From Clostridia bacterium (GTDB lineage: Bacteria; Bacillota; Clostridia; Peptostreptococcales; Anaerovoracaceae): a stretch of 64,000 bases of DNA. Below the pieces are notes generated by a model. The model was given only the letters and a program-made list of their open reading frames with translations, made no database searches and was not told the DNA's origin. The stretch is from assembly GCA_024403185.1 (NCBI GenBank), contig JAKSSG010000001.1, forward strand, positions 30,217 through 94,216, in the 5' to 3' direction. This document shows positions 9,328 through 18,107 of this stretch, piece after piece (the first letter of the stretch is position 1; every line of letters starts with the position of its first letter). A program made the translations under genes and the position numbers.

Positions 9328-9924
9328 ATGCTCGGAATGGAAAAAAGAAAAGAGAAGAAAGAGGAAAAGAGACAGCAGGACAAATACGAAGAACTGTATT
9401 ATGCTGCAGAGAACATAAGAAAGAATTCATATGCTCCATATTCCGATTTCAATGTAGGAGCGGCACTTCTCGTCAGGTACAATGAGGATTCTCCGCTTCC
9501 GCTTAACAAGAAGTATTACGGAGTAAATATTGAGAACGGCTCCTACGGTGCAACGCTCTGTGCCGAGAGGTCTGCCTTTGCGGCTGCCGTTTCCGCAGGT
9601 GTGCTGAATTATGACAGCGGAGAGAATCCGTTCATAGCCATTGCGGTTTCAGCTGGAGACCACGATGAGGCTGTTCCGTGCGGCATATGCAGACAGTTCA
9701 TGTACGAGTTTAACCCTGACATTGACATCATCACAAAGGCAGATGGCGAGCTGAAGGTGAGAAAGCTCCGCGAACTCATGCCTGAGGGATTCGTACTGGA
9801 GGGTCCGGCACCTGTTGAAGAGGACGAAGCTGCGCCTGCTGAAGCTGAAGAGGAAGCCAGGGCAGAAGCAGAGACAGAAGAGGAGAAAGAAGAACCTGTA
9901 AATGAAGAGAATAGCGCTGATTGA
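9328..9924 (+). CDS. cdd: Cytidine deaminase with a charged N-terminus and acidic C-terminal tail
   Basis: 198 residues against about 130 for typical bacterial cytidine deaminases. The catalytic zinc site is intact: CAER (Cys and the proton-shuttling Glu) and PCGICRQ. YAPYSDFNVGAAL is the substrate-loop signature. It converts cytidine and deoxycytidine to uridine forms for pyrimidine salvage. The N-terminal 20 residues are Lys/Glu-rich and the last 45 are almost only Ala/Glu, a low-complexity tail not needed for the fold. AAGGAGG stands upstream of the first ATG; a second ATG at 9337 is also possible. The 3' end overlaps polA by 23 bp. Confidence 0.92.
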   Translation: MLGMEKRKEKKEEKRQQDKYEELYYAAENIRKNSYAPYSDFNVGAALLVRYNEDSPLPLNKKYYGVNIENGSYGATLCAERSAFAAAVSAGVLNYDSGENPFIAIAVSAGDHDEAVPCGICRQFMYEFNPDIDIITKADGELKVRKLRELMPEGFVLEGPAPVEEDEAAPAEAEEEARAEAETEEEKEEPVNEENSAD

Positions 9925-12586
9925 TGGAAACAGTTTAATTAACAGGGCTTATTATGCAATGAGGAACCCAATGATCACTAAGGATGGAACCTACACCCAT
10001 GCGATCTTTGGGTTCATTAATATGCTCGATAAAATAATGAAGGACTATGAGCCAGAATACATGGCCATAGCCTTTGACCTGAAGGCGCCAACCTTCAGGC
10101 ATGAACAGTACGACCAGTACAAGGCCGGCAGGAAGAAGATGCCGCCGGAGCTTGCAATGGAAATACCTATTATGAAGGACATCCTTGATGCCATGAAGAT
10201 AAGGCGTCTGGAACTTGAGGGCTTTGAAGCCGATGACATCATAGGAACCATGGCCAGAAGGGGCGAGGAGGAGGGCCTTGAGCCTCTCGTTTTCACGGGA
10301 GACAAGGACCAGCTTCAGCTTGCAACCGATGTTACAAAGATCATTTACACCAAGAGAGGTGTATCGGATTTTGACCTTTACGACCAGGATGCCTTCGTTG
10401 AAGCTTACGGCTTCACACCGCTTCAGTTCATCGATTTTAAGGGCCTGGCGGGAGACAGCTCGGACAACATTCCGGGAATTCCTGGAGTAGGTGCCAAGAC
10501 GGCTACAAAGCTGATACAGGATTACGGCAGCGTTGAAGCCATTATCGAGAATGTTGACGACATAAAGCCTGCAGGTCTTCAGACCAAGGTCAGAGACAAC
10601 GCCCAGCAGGCAATGATGAGCAAGAGACTTGCCACCATAACCACTCAGGTTCCGCTGGACGTTGAAATCAGTCAGTGTCTCATTGAAGAGCCTGATTACG
10701 ACAGACTCATTGAACTCTACACGAAGCTTGAATTCAATAAATTCCTGAGAAAATTAAAGGTTTCCGATGCAAAGGCAGACGAGACGGATGCATTGGCAGC
10801 AGCTCCTGCAGCCGATTCGGATCTGCACAGGGCATCTGATTTTGCAACTGAAATCATTTCCACAGAAGAAAGAATGAGAGAACTGAAGCTGAAGGGCGAA
10901 ACGGCTCTGAAGGTTTTCGGTGACTATAACCATGTGGCGAAGCCGTCAGTTGAGGGCGTAGCCATGATAAACGGGAAGAATTATTACTATTTTGACCTGA
11001 ACAGCATTCCTGCTTTTGCATCATGGTTTGCAGATGCGGCAGAAGAGCTGAGCTTCATCGGTCACGACCTTAAGGGAAGCTATTACATGCTAATGGTCCT
11101 GGGTGCGGAATGCGCATATAAGACTGTCTTCGATTCGGCAATTGCACAGTACGTTCTGGATTCGGCAAGAAGCAACTACAGCCTTTCCGGACTGAGCAAC
11201 GAATACCTTCACGAATCGATTGAAGAGGAGAAGGTTTTCATGGAGTCACATGGCCAGATTGACATGTTCACGGGACAGTCTCAGGCCTACTCGGAATACG
11301 GGCTGGCACATCTGGTTACAGTGCTCAACCTGAAGCCTGTCCTGGAGGCTCAGATTGGTGCTGAGAGCCTTGAAAAGGTCTATTTCGATGTGGAACTCCC
11401 GCTTGTTGAAGTAATGGCTGCAATGGAAAAAGAGGGCTTCAGGGCAGACCGTGATTTCCTGGCGGAATTCGGCGAAAAGCTGGGCGGCGAAGTGGACAGA
11501 CTTGCTGCTTCGATACATGAAATGGCAGGGGAGGAATTCAACATCAATTCACCTCAGCAGCTTGGAAACATCCTTTTTGAAAAGCTGGAGCTGAAGCACG
11601 GCAAAAAGACCAAAAAGGGCTATTCAACAAGTGCCGATGTCCTGGAAAAAATCAAAGGGGATCATCCGATTGTTCCCGCAATTCTCGAATACAGAACACT
11701 TGCGAAGCTTAAGAGCACATACATTGACGGACTTATCCCGCTGATTAATGCGGATGGCAGAATTCATGCCCATTTCCAGCAGACTGTAACCACTACTGGA
11801 AGAATAAGCTGCACGGAGCCTAACCTGCAGAACATTCCTATCAGACAGGAGCTGGGCAGGCAGCTGCGAAAGGCCTTTGTGCCTGAAGAAGGCTGTACTC
11901 TCGTAGGCGCCGACTATTCCCAGATAGAACTCAGAGTTCTTGCACACATGTCGGGCGACAGCGCTCTGATTGACGCTTTCAACAGAGGAGAGGACATTCA
12001 CAGGGCTACGGCAGCAAATGTTCTCGGAATTCCTGAAGACCAGATTACACCGGGAGAAAGAAGCCGTGCAAAGGCAGTCAACTTCGGTGTGATTTACGGC
12101 ATGAGCGCATTCGGGCTTTCTGACCAGATAGATATTTCAAGAAAGGAAGCCGAGGAATACATAAATGCCTATTTCGACAAGCATGAACAGGTCAGGAAAT
12201 TCATGGATGATTCGGTTGCCTTTGCAAAGGATGAAGGATATGTAACCACTGTAATGGGCAGAAAGCGTTACATAAAGGAGATACATGCGTCTAATTTCAT
12301 GGTGAGACAGATCGGTGAGAGACTTGCGATGAACACGCCTATACAGGGCAGTGCGGCAGACATAATAAAGCTTGCCATGATCAGGGTTTATAACGCGATA
12401 AGAGAGAAGAAGCTCAGGTCCAGGCTCATTCTGCAGATTCACGACGAGCTGGTCATCAACACTTATCCCGATGAACAGGAAATAGTTGAAAAGCTTCTGG
12501 TCGAGAACATGGAGTCGGCCTACAGGCTGGCTGTTGAACTGAAGGCCGAGCTGAACACGGGCGGCAGCTGGTATGATCTGAAATAG
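9902..12586 (+). CDS. polA: DNA polymerase I
   Basis: 894 residues. The order is a 5' nuclease domain (MKRIALIDGNSLINRAYYAM start, FEADDIIGT, GDSSDNIPGIPGVG; residues 1 to about 290), a 3'-5' exonuclease-like domain (about 310-480) and the polymerase domain. Polymerase motifs A (DYSQIELRVLAH), B (RSRAKAVNFGVIYG) and C (QIHDELV) are intact. The exonuclease-like domain lacks the DxE metal-binding pair expected at its start (the segment reads LKVFGDYNHVAKPS), so proofreading is probably lost, as in Bacillus and Thermus Pol I. It fills gaps and removes Okazaki primers. Translation is likely coupled to the overlapping cytidine deaminase gene. Confidence 0.97.
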   Translation: MKRIALIDGNSLINRAYYAMRNPMITKDGTYTHAIFGFINMLDKIMKDYEPEYMAIAFDLKAPTFRHEQYDQYKAGRKKMPPELAMEIPIMKDILDAMKIRRLELEGFEADDIIGTMARRGEEEGLEPLVFTGDKDQLQLATDVTKIIYTKRGVSDFDLYDQDAFVEAYGFTPLQFIDFKGLAGDSSDNIPGIPGVGAKTATKLIQDYGSVEAIIENVDDIKPAGLQTKVRDNAQQAMMSKRLATITTQVPLDVEISQCLIEEPDYDRLIELYTKLEFNKFLRKLKVSDAKADETDALAAAPAADSDLHRASDFATEIISTEERMRELKLKGETALKVFGDYNHVAKPSVEGVAMINGKNYYYFDLNSIPAFASWFADAAEELSFIGHDLKGSYYMLMVLGAECAYKTVFDSAIAQYVLDSARSNYSLSGLSNEYLHESIEEEKVFMESHGQIDMFTGQSQAYSEYGLAHLVTVLNLKPVLEAQIGAESLEKVYFDVELPLVEVMAAMEKEGFRADRDFLAEFGEKLGGEVDRLAASIHEMAGEEFNINSPQQLGNILFEKLELKHGKKTKKGYSTSADVLEKIKGDHPIVPAILEYRTLAKLKSTYIDGLIPLINADGRIHAHFQQTVTTTGRISCTEPNLQNIPIRQELGRQLRKAFVPEEGCTLVGADYSQIELRVLAHMSGDSALIDAFNRGEDIHRATAANVLGIPEDQITPGERSRAKAVNFGVIYGMSAFGLSDQIDISRKEAEEYINAYFDKHEQVRKFMDDSVAFAKDEGYVTTVMGRKRYIKEIHASNFMVRQIGERLAMNTPIQGSAADIIKLAMIRVYNAIREKKLRSRLILQIHDELVINTYPDEQEIVEKLLVENMESAYRLAVELKAELNTGGSWYDLK

Positions 12587-12603
12587 AGGATGATTAAAAG
12601 CTC

Positions 12604-13227
12604 ATGAAAGTATTAGGCATTACAGGCGGAATAGGATCGGGAAAATCCACGGCGGCAGATTATCTTGTCAGCCTTGGTTTCGCATGCATTGATGCGGATC
12701 AGATCGGCCGTGATCTTACCGCTGACGGGAAACCTGTTCTGTCTGTTCTCAGAGATGAATTCGGCGGGGTTTCCTATGATGAAAATGCTCCGGGAAACGG
12801 CCTTGTACTTGACAGGAAGGCTCTGGCTTCAATAGTGTTTACCGACCCGGAGAAGCGCAGGCGTTTTGACAGCATCATTCATGCTGAAATAATAAGCGAA
12901 ATAGACCGTCTCATCGCCGAATACAGGTCAGATGACGGCCTCAGGGGCGTGCTTCTTGATGCGCCGCTAATGTTTGAGGCGGGCATAGACAACAGATGCG
13001 ATGCTGTCATTCTGGTTACAGCGGATACTGATATCAGGATAGCCCGTGTTGTTGAGCGGGACGGCACAACTGAGGAAGATGTGAAAAACAGAATAGCCAG
13101 TCAGATGAGCGATGAAGAGAAGAAAAAGCTGGCTGATTTTGTCGTTGACAATTCCGGTACGCAGACTCAGCTTTATGCTCAGCTTGATGGAATAATAAAC
13201 ATTCTCGACCTTCGAATTTGTTGTTGA
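12604..13227 (+). CDS. coaE: Dephospho-CoA kinase
   Basis: 207 residues with the P-loop GGIGSGKST at residues 8-16, DADQIGRDL, and LLDAPLMFEAG of the CoaE lid/substrate region. It phosphorylates the 3'-OH of dephospho-CoA in the last step of CoA synthesis. It lies 17 bp after polA, an arrangement common in Firmicutes (polA-coaE). The last codons overlap the -35 box of the tRNA promoter. Confidence 0.96.
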   Translation: MKVLGITGGIGSGKSTAADYLVSLGFACIDADQIGRDLTADGKPVLSVLRDEFGGVSYDENAPGNGLVLDRKALASIVFTDPEKRRRFDSIIHAEIISEIDRLIAEYRSDDGLRGVLLDAPLMFEAGIDNRCDAVILVTADTDIRIARVVERDGTTEEDVKNRIASQMSDEEKKKLADFVVDNSGTQTQLYAQLDGIINILDLRICC

Positions 13228-13252
13228 CAAAGGAGCCTTTATTCACTAAAAT
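13224..13252 (+). promoter_or_regulatory. Sigma-A promoter of tRNA-Leu(GAG)
   Basis: TTGACA (13224-13229), 17-bp spacer, TAAAAT (13247-13252). The perfect -35 lies across the stop codon of coaE. Transcription would begin about 25 bp before the mature tRNA. Confidence 0.85.
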
Positions 13253-13284
13253 AAATGAGTGCCTGTCAGACAGGTAATTATCAT

Positions 13285-13367
13285 GCGGCCTTGGCGGAAT
13301 AGGCAGACGCGCACGTTTGAGGGGCGTGTGGGAGACCGTGCCGGTTCAAGTCCGGCAGGCCGCACCA
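13285..13367 (+). tRNA. tRNA-Leu, anticodon GAG
   Basis: Acceptor arms GCGGCCT and AGGCCGC pair, followed by A and an encoded CCA. The anticodon stem CACGT/GCGTG holds loop TTGAGGG, so the anticodon is GAG, reading CUC and CUU. A long variable arm and GGTTCAAGTCC T-arm confirm a class II tRNA of leucine type. Confidence 0.96.
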
Positions 13368-13375
13368 GAACATCA

Positions 13376-13405
13376 GCAGAGGAATTGTTCCTCTGCTTTT
13401 TTTAT
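13376..13405 (+). terminator. Intrinsic terminator of tRNA-Leu(GAG)
   Basis: GCAGAGGAA (13376-13384), loop TTG, TTCCTCTGC (13388-13396), then seven T. The 9-bp stem is perfect. Confidence 0.93.
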
Positions 13406-13434
13406 TTGAAAATAAGGCCGGAATACTATATAAT
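13406..13434 (+). promoter_or_regulatory. Sigma-A promoter of the cyclic-di-GMP gene, placed for a leaderless start
   Basis: TTGAAA (13406-13411), 17-bp spacer, TATAAT (13429-13434). The ATG at 13441 begins exactly where transcription would be expected to start, 6 nt after the -10 box, and no Shine-Dalgarno is present. Confidence 0.82.
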
Positions 13435-13440
13435 TTCGTC

Positions 13441-16437
13441 ATGGGTATTACATTGATTTATTCATTCACTTCAATACTGATTGCAGCAGTTGATGTGATA
13501 ATTGCTGTACTCTGCTTCAGCAAAAAGGAATGGCAGGGCAGATATTTGGGCATTGCCTGCATAGCGGCCGCTGTTGTTGACTGTGCATATCTTGTGACTG
13601 TCACCACGGAGAGTTATTTCATCAATTCACTGTTTGCAAGCATCTATTTCGCCGGAATCAGCTGTCTGCTGAATGCTCTGGGGATTTTCGTATTTCTTTT
13701 TACAAACACCCCGAGGAAAACACTGGCCAAAGATCTGATTAAGATCAGCTTCGTTTATCTTGCCTTTGAGATAATTGTATTTGCCATTAATCCGTTTAAG
13801 GAAATAGTAATCGGTTATGAGTACAGGGGTGGAGTTCTTTCGAGTTTTTCCTATGTAATGGAACCGCTCTACTGGATGCATCTGTGCTACTCATACATTC
13901 TTCTGGCAGCTGTCCTTTTTATGCTGGTATATGCGGCCATAAGAGTTGCCAGAGAATACAAGACACAGTACTTAATCTGTGCCATTGCACTGGTTGTGAT
14001 AGTTTTAATAAATGCCATATTCCTGTATATTCCTGATATCGGAATAGTAAGTCGTCTGGATATTTCCGTACTGCTGTACAGTGTTGCGGCCATGTTCTTT
14101 TACTGGGCCTGCTTCCTGTATCCGAAACAGTGGATGGAGAATGTTCTCAAATCCAGCATTTTTGACAGTCTGGACCTGGGCATAATTCTTTTCGGATACA
14201 ATGACAAGATGATTTTCTATAACGAAAAGATTAAGGGATTCATGCCTTCCCTCGATTTTGAAAAGGGCGGCAACCTTCAGGAATTCATGGAAAAGTGTGA
14301 TATCGAACTGAACAAGGAGCTGGCTGAGGACAGCTATTCCTTCCAGTGGTACAGCGAAGGCACTCGGGGAACTCAGCATCCGTACTTTGTTGACTACAAG
14401 CGCCTGAAAAATGACAAGGGCAGAAATCTGGGAAGGATGCTCATTTTTGAGGATGCGATTCTTGAATCGGATCCGATGACGGGCTTCCACAATCTTGAGC
14501 CTTTCGCCGCACATTCGTCAATGAGCTATTTCGAGTATCCCGTTGTTGTCACATGCGTCGACATCAACAGTCTTTCCGTTATCAACAATACCTATGGAAG
14601 GTCGGCAGGAGACCAGCTTATCCTTGAACTTGCTGATAGGCTGAAGCATGAATTCCCTATAGGAACCTATTTCATCAGAGGAACCGATGCCAATCTTATT
14701 GCACTTTCCAATAACGGGGATGAGAACGAAGTAAACAGGATCATGTTCCATATCAGGGATCAGTTCAGCGGCACATTCCAGTATTCGGTCATTGTGGCAA
14801 CAGAAGAGGAATCGGACATTGTAGATGCGATTGCAAAAGCAGAAAACAACGTTGCAGTATGGAAACTGATGGATAAGGAGTCCATACGTTCCGATACGCT
14901 GAATTCTCTTATCCGTGCCCTTAAGGAATGCGACGAGGATACGGAGGCTCATGTACAGAGAACCCAGAACATGGGCATTGAGCTCAGCCGCAGAATGGGC
15001 CTTGCTGACAGTGATGAAGTAAATCTGGCACTTCTTTGTGTGCTTCATGACATAGGCAAGATAGGCATCCCTCTTGAAATTCTTAACAAGCCAAGCAAGC
15101 TTACCGATGAAGAATGGGAACTCATGAAGTCTCACGTTCAGAAGGGCTATGACATTGCAATGAGTTCTACGGATTACATGCAGATTGCCGATGCAATCCT
15201 GCACCATCACGAACGCTGGGACGGAAAAGGATATCCGGACGGACTCAGCAAGGAGACGATACCTCTTCTCTCAAGATTCATTGCCGTAATAGACTCATAT
15301 GACGCGATGGTCAGTGAAAGACCGTATAATAAGGCTCTTTCCGATGATGAAGCCATTGCTGAGCTTCTAAAAAATGCGGGTACTCAGTTTGACCCTGCAA
15401 TCGTCAATGAATTTGTCCAGATGGTTGCAAAGGATAAAGTGTATCTTTCTGCTGATATTTTCAATGTCAATGCGGATTCAACTGAAGATGAACGACCTAA
15501 TTCGGCAAGGTACAAAAATACAAAACGTCTTGAAAGTGAGGAAGTCCATCCTATTCCTTATGTTAAATACACTCTGGATAAGGATTTCCGCATAATTAAA
15601 TGGGACGAGAAATTCATGGAGTTAACCGGCTATACGGATGTGGATCTGAAGGAAAAGTATGTAACGCAGAATGATCTTATTCCTGAACGTGACAGAACTC
15701 TCTATTTTGCCATGGTAGCCGAACAGATAGGCAGACATCAACTGGCATATTTCGAACATCCTCTGCTCAAGAAGGACGGAAGCGAAATATCCGTCATCTG
15801 CCTGGGCAGAAGCTATTTTGATTCCGCTGTAGGTCGGGAGAGGTCTGATATATATGTGTTTGACATTTCTCAGACCAATGCGGCAAACAGGCTGTATCAC
15901 ATTGAAAAGCAGAGAGCCGAGGAGAGACTGGAGGTATGGGAGCAGACATTCAGAAAGGATTCCCTTACAGGACTGTTCAATCACTCTGCATTTGTAAGTG
16001 AAGTTGAACTCATGCTTCTCGACAAGAGATACAAGACGGTATTCATCATGATTGATGTGGATAACTTCAAGGAATACAACGACACCTACGGTCACAGAAA
16101 CGGTGACGAATTCCTTATAGTTCTTGCCGATGCCATCCATGAAAGTCTGCGTGATTCGGATATTTCAGGAAGACTGGGCGGGGATGAATTTGCTGCGGCA
16201 ATGTTCTTCCCGGCAGGTGTTTCAGAAGATATTATCACAACAAGAGTACACGAGACGTTTGAGTCAATCAGACTGAGAATGGACAGTGTTGAAAACGGAA
16301 CAACCTTCTCCATGGGTGTATCGGTTTCCGATGGAAGCAACAATACCTTCAAGGCTCTTTATGATTCTGCGGACAAGGCCATGTACGATTCAAAGAATGC
16401 CGGACGAAACAGGCTTTCGATATATGAAAACAGATAA
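13441..16437 (+). CDS. Membrane-bound cyclic-di-GMP enzyme: 7TM-PAS-degenerate GGDEF-HD-GYP-PAS-GGDEF
   Basis: 998 residues. About seven membrane helices cover residues 1-225 (7TM receptor-like sensor), then a PAS-like domain (about 232-330). A first GGDEF domain (about 345-480) has GTDAN at 414-418 in place of GGDEF and should be inactive. An HD-GYP phosphodiesterase domain follows (about 490-665) with HD at 536-537 and an intact HHERWDGKGYP. A second PAS (about 690-820) leads to a C-terminal GGDEF domain with intact GGDEF at 913-917 and an RxxD product-inhibition site at 904-907. The protein could therefore both make and break cyclic-di-GMP in response to membrane or PAS signals. The promoter suggests a leaderless mRNA. 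The 3' end overlaps the DNA methylase gene by 14 bp. Confidence 0.93.
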   Translation: MGITLIYSFTSILIAAVDVIIAVLCFSKKEWQGRYLGIACIAAAVVDCAYLVTVTTESYFINSLFASIYFAGISCLLNALGIFVFLFTNTPRKTLAKDLIKISFVYLAFEIIVFAINPFKEIVIGYEYRGGVLSSFSYVMEPLYWMHLCYSYILLAAVLFMLVYAAIRVAREYKTQYLICAIALVVIVLINAIFLYIPDIGIVSRLDISVLLYSVAAMFFYWACFLYPKQWMENVLKSSIFDSLDLGIILFGYNDKMIFYNEKIKGFMPSLDFEKGGNLQEFMEKCDIELNKELAEDSYSFQWYSEGTRGTQHPYFVDYKRLKNDKGRNLGRMLIFEDAILESDPMTGFHNLEPFAAHSSMSYFEYPVVVTCVDINSLSVINNTYGRSAGDQLILELADRLKHEFPIGTYFIRGTDANLIALSNNGDENEVNRIMFHIRDQFSGTFQYSVIVATEEESDIVDAIAKAENNVAVWKLMDKESIRSDTLNSLIRALKECDEDTEAHVQRTQNMGIELSRRMGLADSDEVNLALLCVLHDIGKIGIPLEILNKPSKLTDEEWELMKSHVQKGYDIAMSSTDYMQIADAILHHHERWDGKGYPDGLSKETIPLLSRFIAVIDSYDAMVSERPYNKALSDDEAIAELLKNAGTQFDPAIVNEFVQMVAKDKVYLSADIFNVNADSTEDERPNSARYKNTKRLESEEVHPIPYVKYTLDKDFRIIKWDEKFMELTGYTDVDLKEKYVTQNDLIPERDRTLYFAMVAEQIGRHQLAYFEHPLLKKDGSEISVICLGRSYFDSAVGRERSDIYVFDISQTNAANRLYHIEKQRAEERLEVWEQTFRKDSLTGLFNHSAFVSEVELMLLDKRYKTVFIMIDVDNFKEYNDTYGHRNGDEFLIVLADAIHESLRDSDISGRLGGDEFAAAMFFPAGVSEDIITTRVHETFESIRLRMDSVENGTTFSMGVSVSDGSNNTFKALYDSADKAMYDSKNAGRNRLSIYENR

Positions 16438-17344
16438 ATCAGCAAGAAACAAGACCATAGAAACAACCCTGGAAGAGGGCGGAAAGTACCTTGCAAGATG
16501 CTTTCTGACACCTGATGGAAGCAATCATTCCGACGGCATTTTCAACGGTGACTGTCTGAAGATTGCAAAGGGATTGCCACCGGGATGTGCAAATCTGATC
16601 ATTGCAGATCCGCCTTACAACATGTACAAGAATTTCAATGGTTCAAGCTTCTCAAAGACTGATTCCGTTAGGTACGAAGAATATACGAGAAACTGGATTG
16701 AAGCCGTCAGACACACACTGCGTGATGACGGCTCAATATATGTCTGCTGTGACTGGCAGTGCAGTTCAATAATAGGCAGTGTTTTGGGTGAATATTTCAC
16801 CATAAGGAACAGAATAACCTGGCAGCGGGAAAAGGGCAGAGGAGCAAAGGCAAACTGGAAGAACAGCATGGAGGATATCTGGTTCGCAACCGCTTCCGAC
16901 AACTACACCTTCAACCTTGAGGATGTAAAAATCAGAAGAAGGGTAATTGCCCCTTATCGCCAGGATGGAATTCCGAAGGACTGGGAGGAAAGCAGCGAAG
17001 GAAACTTCAGGGATACCTGTCCATCAAATTTCTGGGACGACATTACTGTGCCGTTCTGGTCCATGGCTGAGAATACCGCCCATCCCACACAGAAGCCGGA
17101 AAAACTCATGGCAAAGCTTATACTGGCCAGTTCAAACCCCGGCGATCTGGTGCTTGATCCATTTGCAGGTTCGGGAACCAGCTGTGTAACGGCAAAGAAG
17201 CTGGGCAGACATTTTACCGGAATTGAAAAAGATTCGCAGTACTGCATCTGGGCTCAGCAGCGTCTTGAGATGGCAGATGAAGACAGAACTGTTCAGGGTT
17301 ACAAGGACGGAGTGTTTTGGGAAAGAAACGCAAAAAAGAAATAA
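16424..17344 (+). CDS. Solitary beta-class DNA methyltransferase (N6-adenine or N4-cytosine)
   Basis: 306 residues from the ATG that overlaps the previous stop; the reading frame is open further upstream but that part lies within the cyclic-di-GMP gene. The catalytic motif DPPY is at residues 62-65 and the SAM-binding motif FAGSGT at 247-252; this order (catalytic first, SAM site last) defines the beta class. WKNSMEDIWFA and the AHPTQKPEKL helix are typical of type II-like amino-methylases. DPPY is compatible with adenine N6 methylation. No restriction endonuclease lies beside it, so it may be an orphan methylase with a regulatory or replication role. The target site cannot be read from sequence. 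No Shine-Dalgarno is clear; translation is probably coupled. Confidence 0.88.
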   Translation: MKTDKSARNKTIETTLEEGGKYLARCFLTPDGSNHSDGIFNGDCLKIAKGLPPGCANLIIADPPYNMYKNFNGSSFSKTDSVRYEEYTRNWIEAVRHTLRDDGSIYVCCDWQCSSIIGSVLGEYFTIRNRITWQREKGRGAKANWKNSMEDIWFATASDNYTFNLEDVKIRRRVIAPYRQDGIPKDWEESSEGNFRDTCPSNFWDDITVPFWSMAENTAHPTQKPEKLMAKLILASSNPGDLVLDPFAGSGTSCVTAKKLGRHFTGIEKDSQYCIWAQQRLEMADEDRTVQGYKDGVFWERNAKKK

Positions 17345-18069
17345 ATACGTGGATTCTGCTTATCGTGGCAATAATAGCGGGCACCATTCTGTTTTTCGGC
17401 GGAAGATATGCCTTCTTTTTTGTGACTGAAGCCGGATATGATCCTGACAATCCTTATCCCGTTAAGGGAATTGATGTTTCTCTTTACCAGAAGGATATCA
17501 ACTGGGAAGGGCTAAAGGATGATGATATTGCCTTTGCATTCATAAAGGCTACAGAAGGCAGCAACTATGTAGATGAGAACTTCAGGGAAAACTGGGAAGG
17601 CGCGAGAAAGGCCGGAGTGCCTGCCGGGGCCTATCACTTCATGAGCTTTGAAACCGATGCGGAAGATCAGGCGGAGAATTTCATCAATACGGTACCGAAG
17701 AAGCACGGAAGTCTGCCACCGGTTGTCGACGTGGAATTCTATGGCGATTACGCTGATGATCCGCCGGACAGGTCTCAGGTCTGTGACAGACTTGACATCA
17801 TTCTGGAAATGCTTGAAAAGAGATACCACAGGAAACCGATAATCTACACAAACAACCACTGCTACAATCTCTATCTGCATAATGGCTATGATGATTATCC
17901 AATCTGGATAAGCGACCCTTCAATTCCGGACAGCCTTCCTGACGGGAGAGAGTGGACCTTCTGCCAGTATACCTTCAAGGGGCTTTCTGAAAATGTGGCC
18001 GGCGGCGAGAAATACGTGGACTTTAATGTGTTTAACGGGTCAAAATGGGACTTCAGAAAGTTCAGATAA
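17317..18069 (+). CDS. GH25 family lysozyme (muramidase), membrane-anchored or exported
   Basis: 250 residues. A positively charged start and one hydrophobic helix (about residues 12-33) are followed by a GH25 domain: GIDVSLYQKDINW, FAFIKATEG, YHFM, and VVDVEFYGD carrying the catalytic Asp-x-Glu. Such enzymes cut the MurNAc-GlcNAc bond of peptidoglycan. No signal-peptidase site is obvious, so it may remain anchored outside the membrane. The only in-frame start that keeps the helix is a TTG, with GGACGGAG upstream; it overlaps the methylase gene by 28 bp, so the two are co-transcribed. Confidence 0.9.
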   Translation: MGKKRKKEINTWILLIVAIIAGTILFFGGRYAFFFVTEAGYDPDNPYPVKGIDVSLYQKDINWEGLKDDDIAFAFIKATEGSNYVDENFRENWEGARKAGVPAGAYHFMSFETDAEDQAENFINTVPKKHGSLPPVVDVEFYGDYADDPPDRSQVCDRLDIILEMLEKRYHRKPIIYTNNHCYNLYLHNGYDDYPIWISDPSIPDSLPDGREWTFCQYTFKGLSENVAGGEKYVDFNVFNGSKWDFRKFR

Positions 18070-18107
18070 CAAGTGCATTTTACATGTGATTGTGATAAAC
18101 TAACGCT

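Noticed and set aside
16286-16423. Longer N-terminus for the DNA methylase
   Set aside because: The extra frame lies within the well-supported GGDEF domain of the upstream gene and shows no family similarity; the ATG at 16424 is used.
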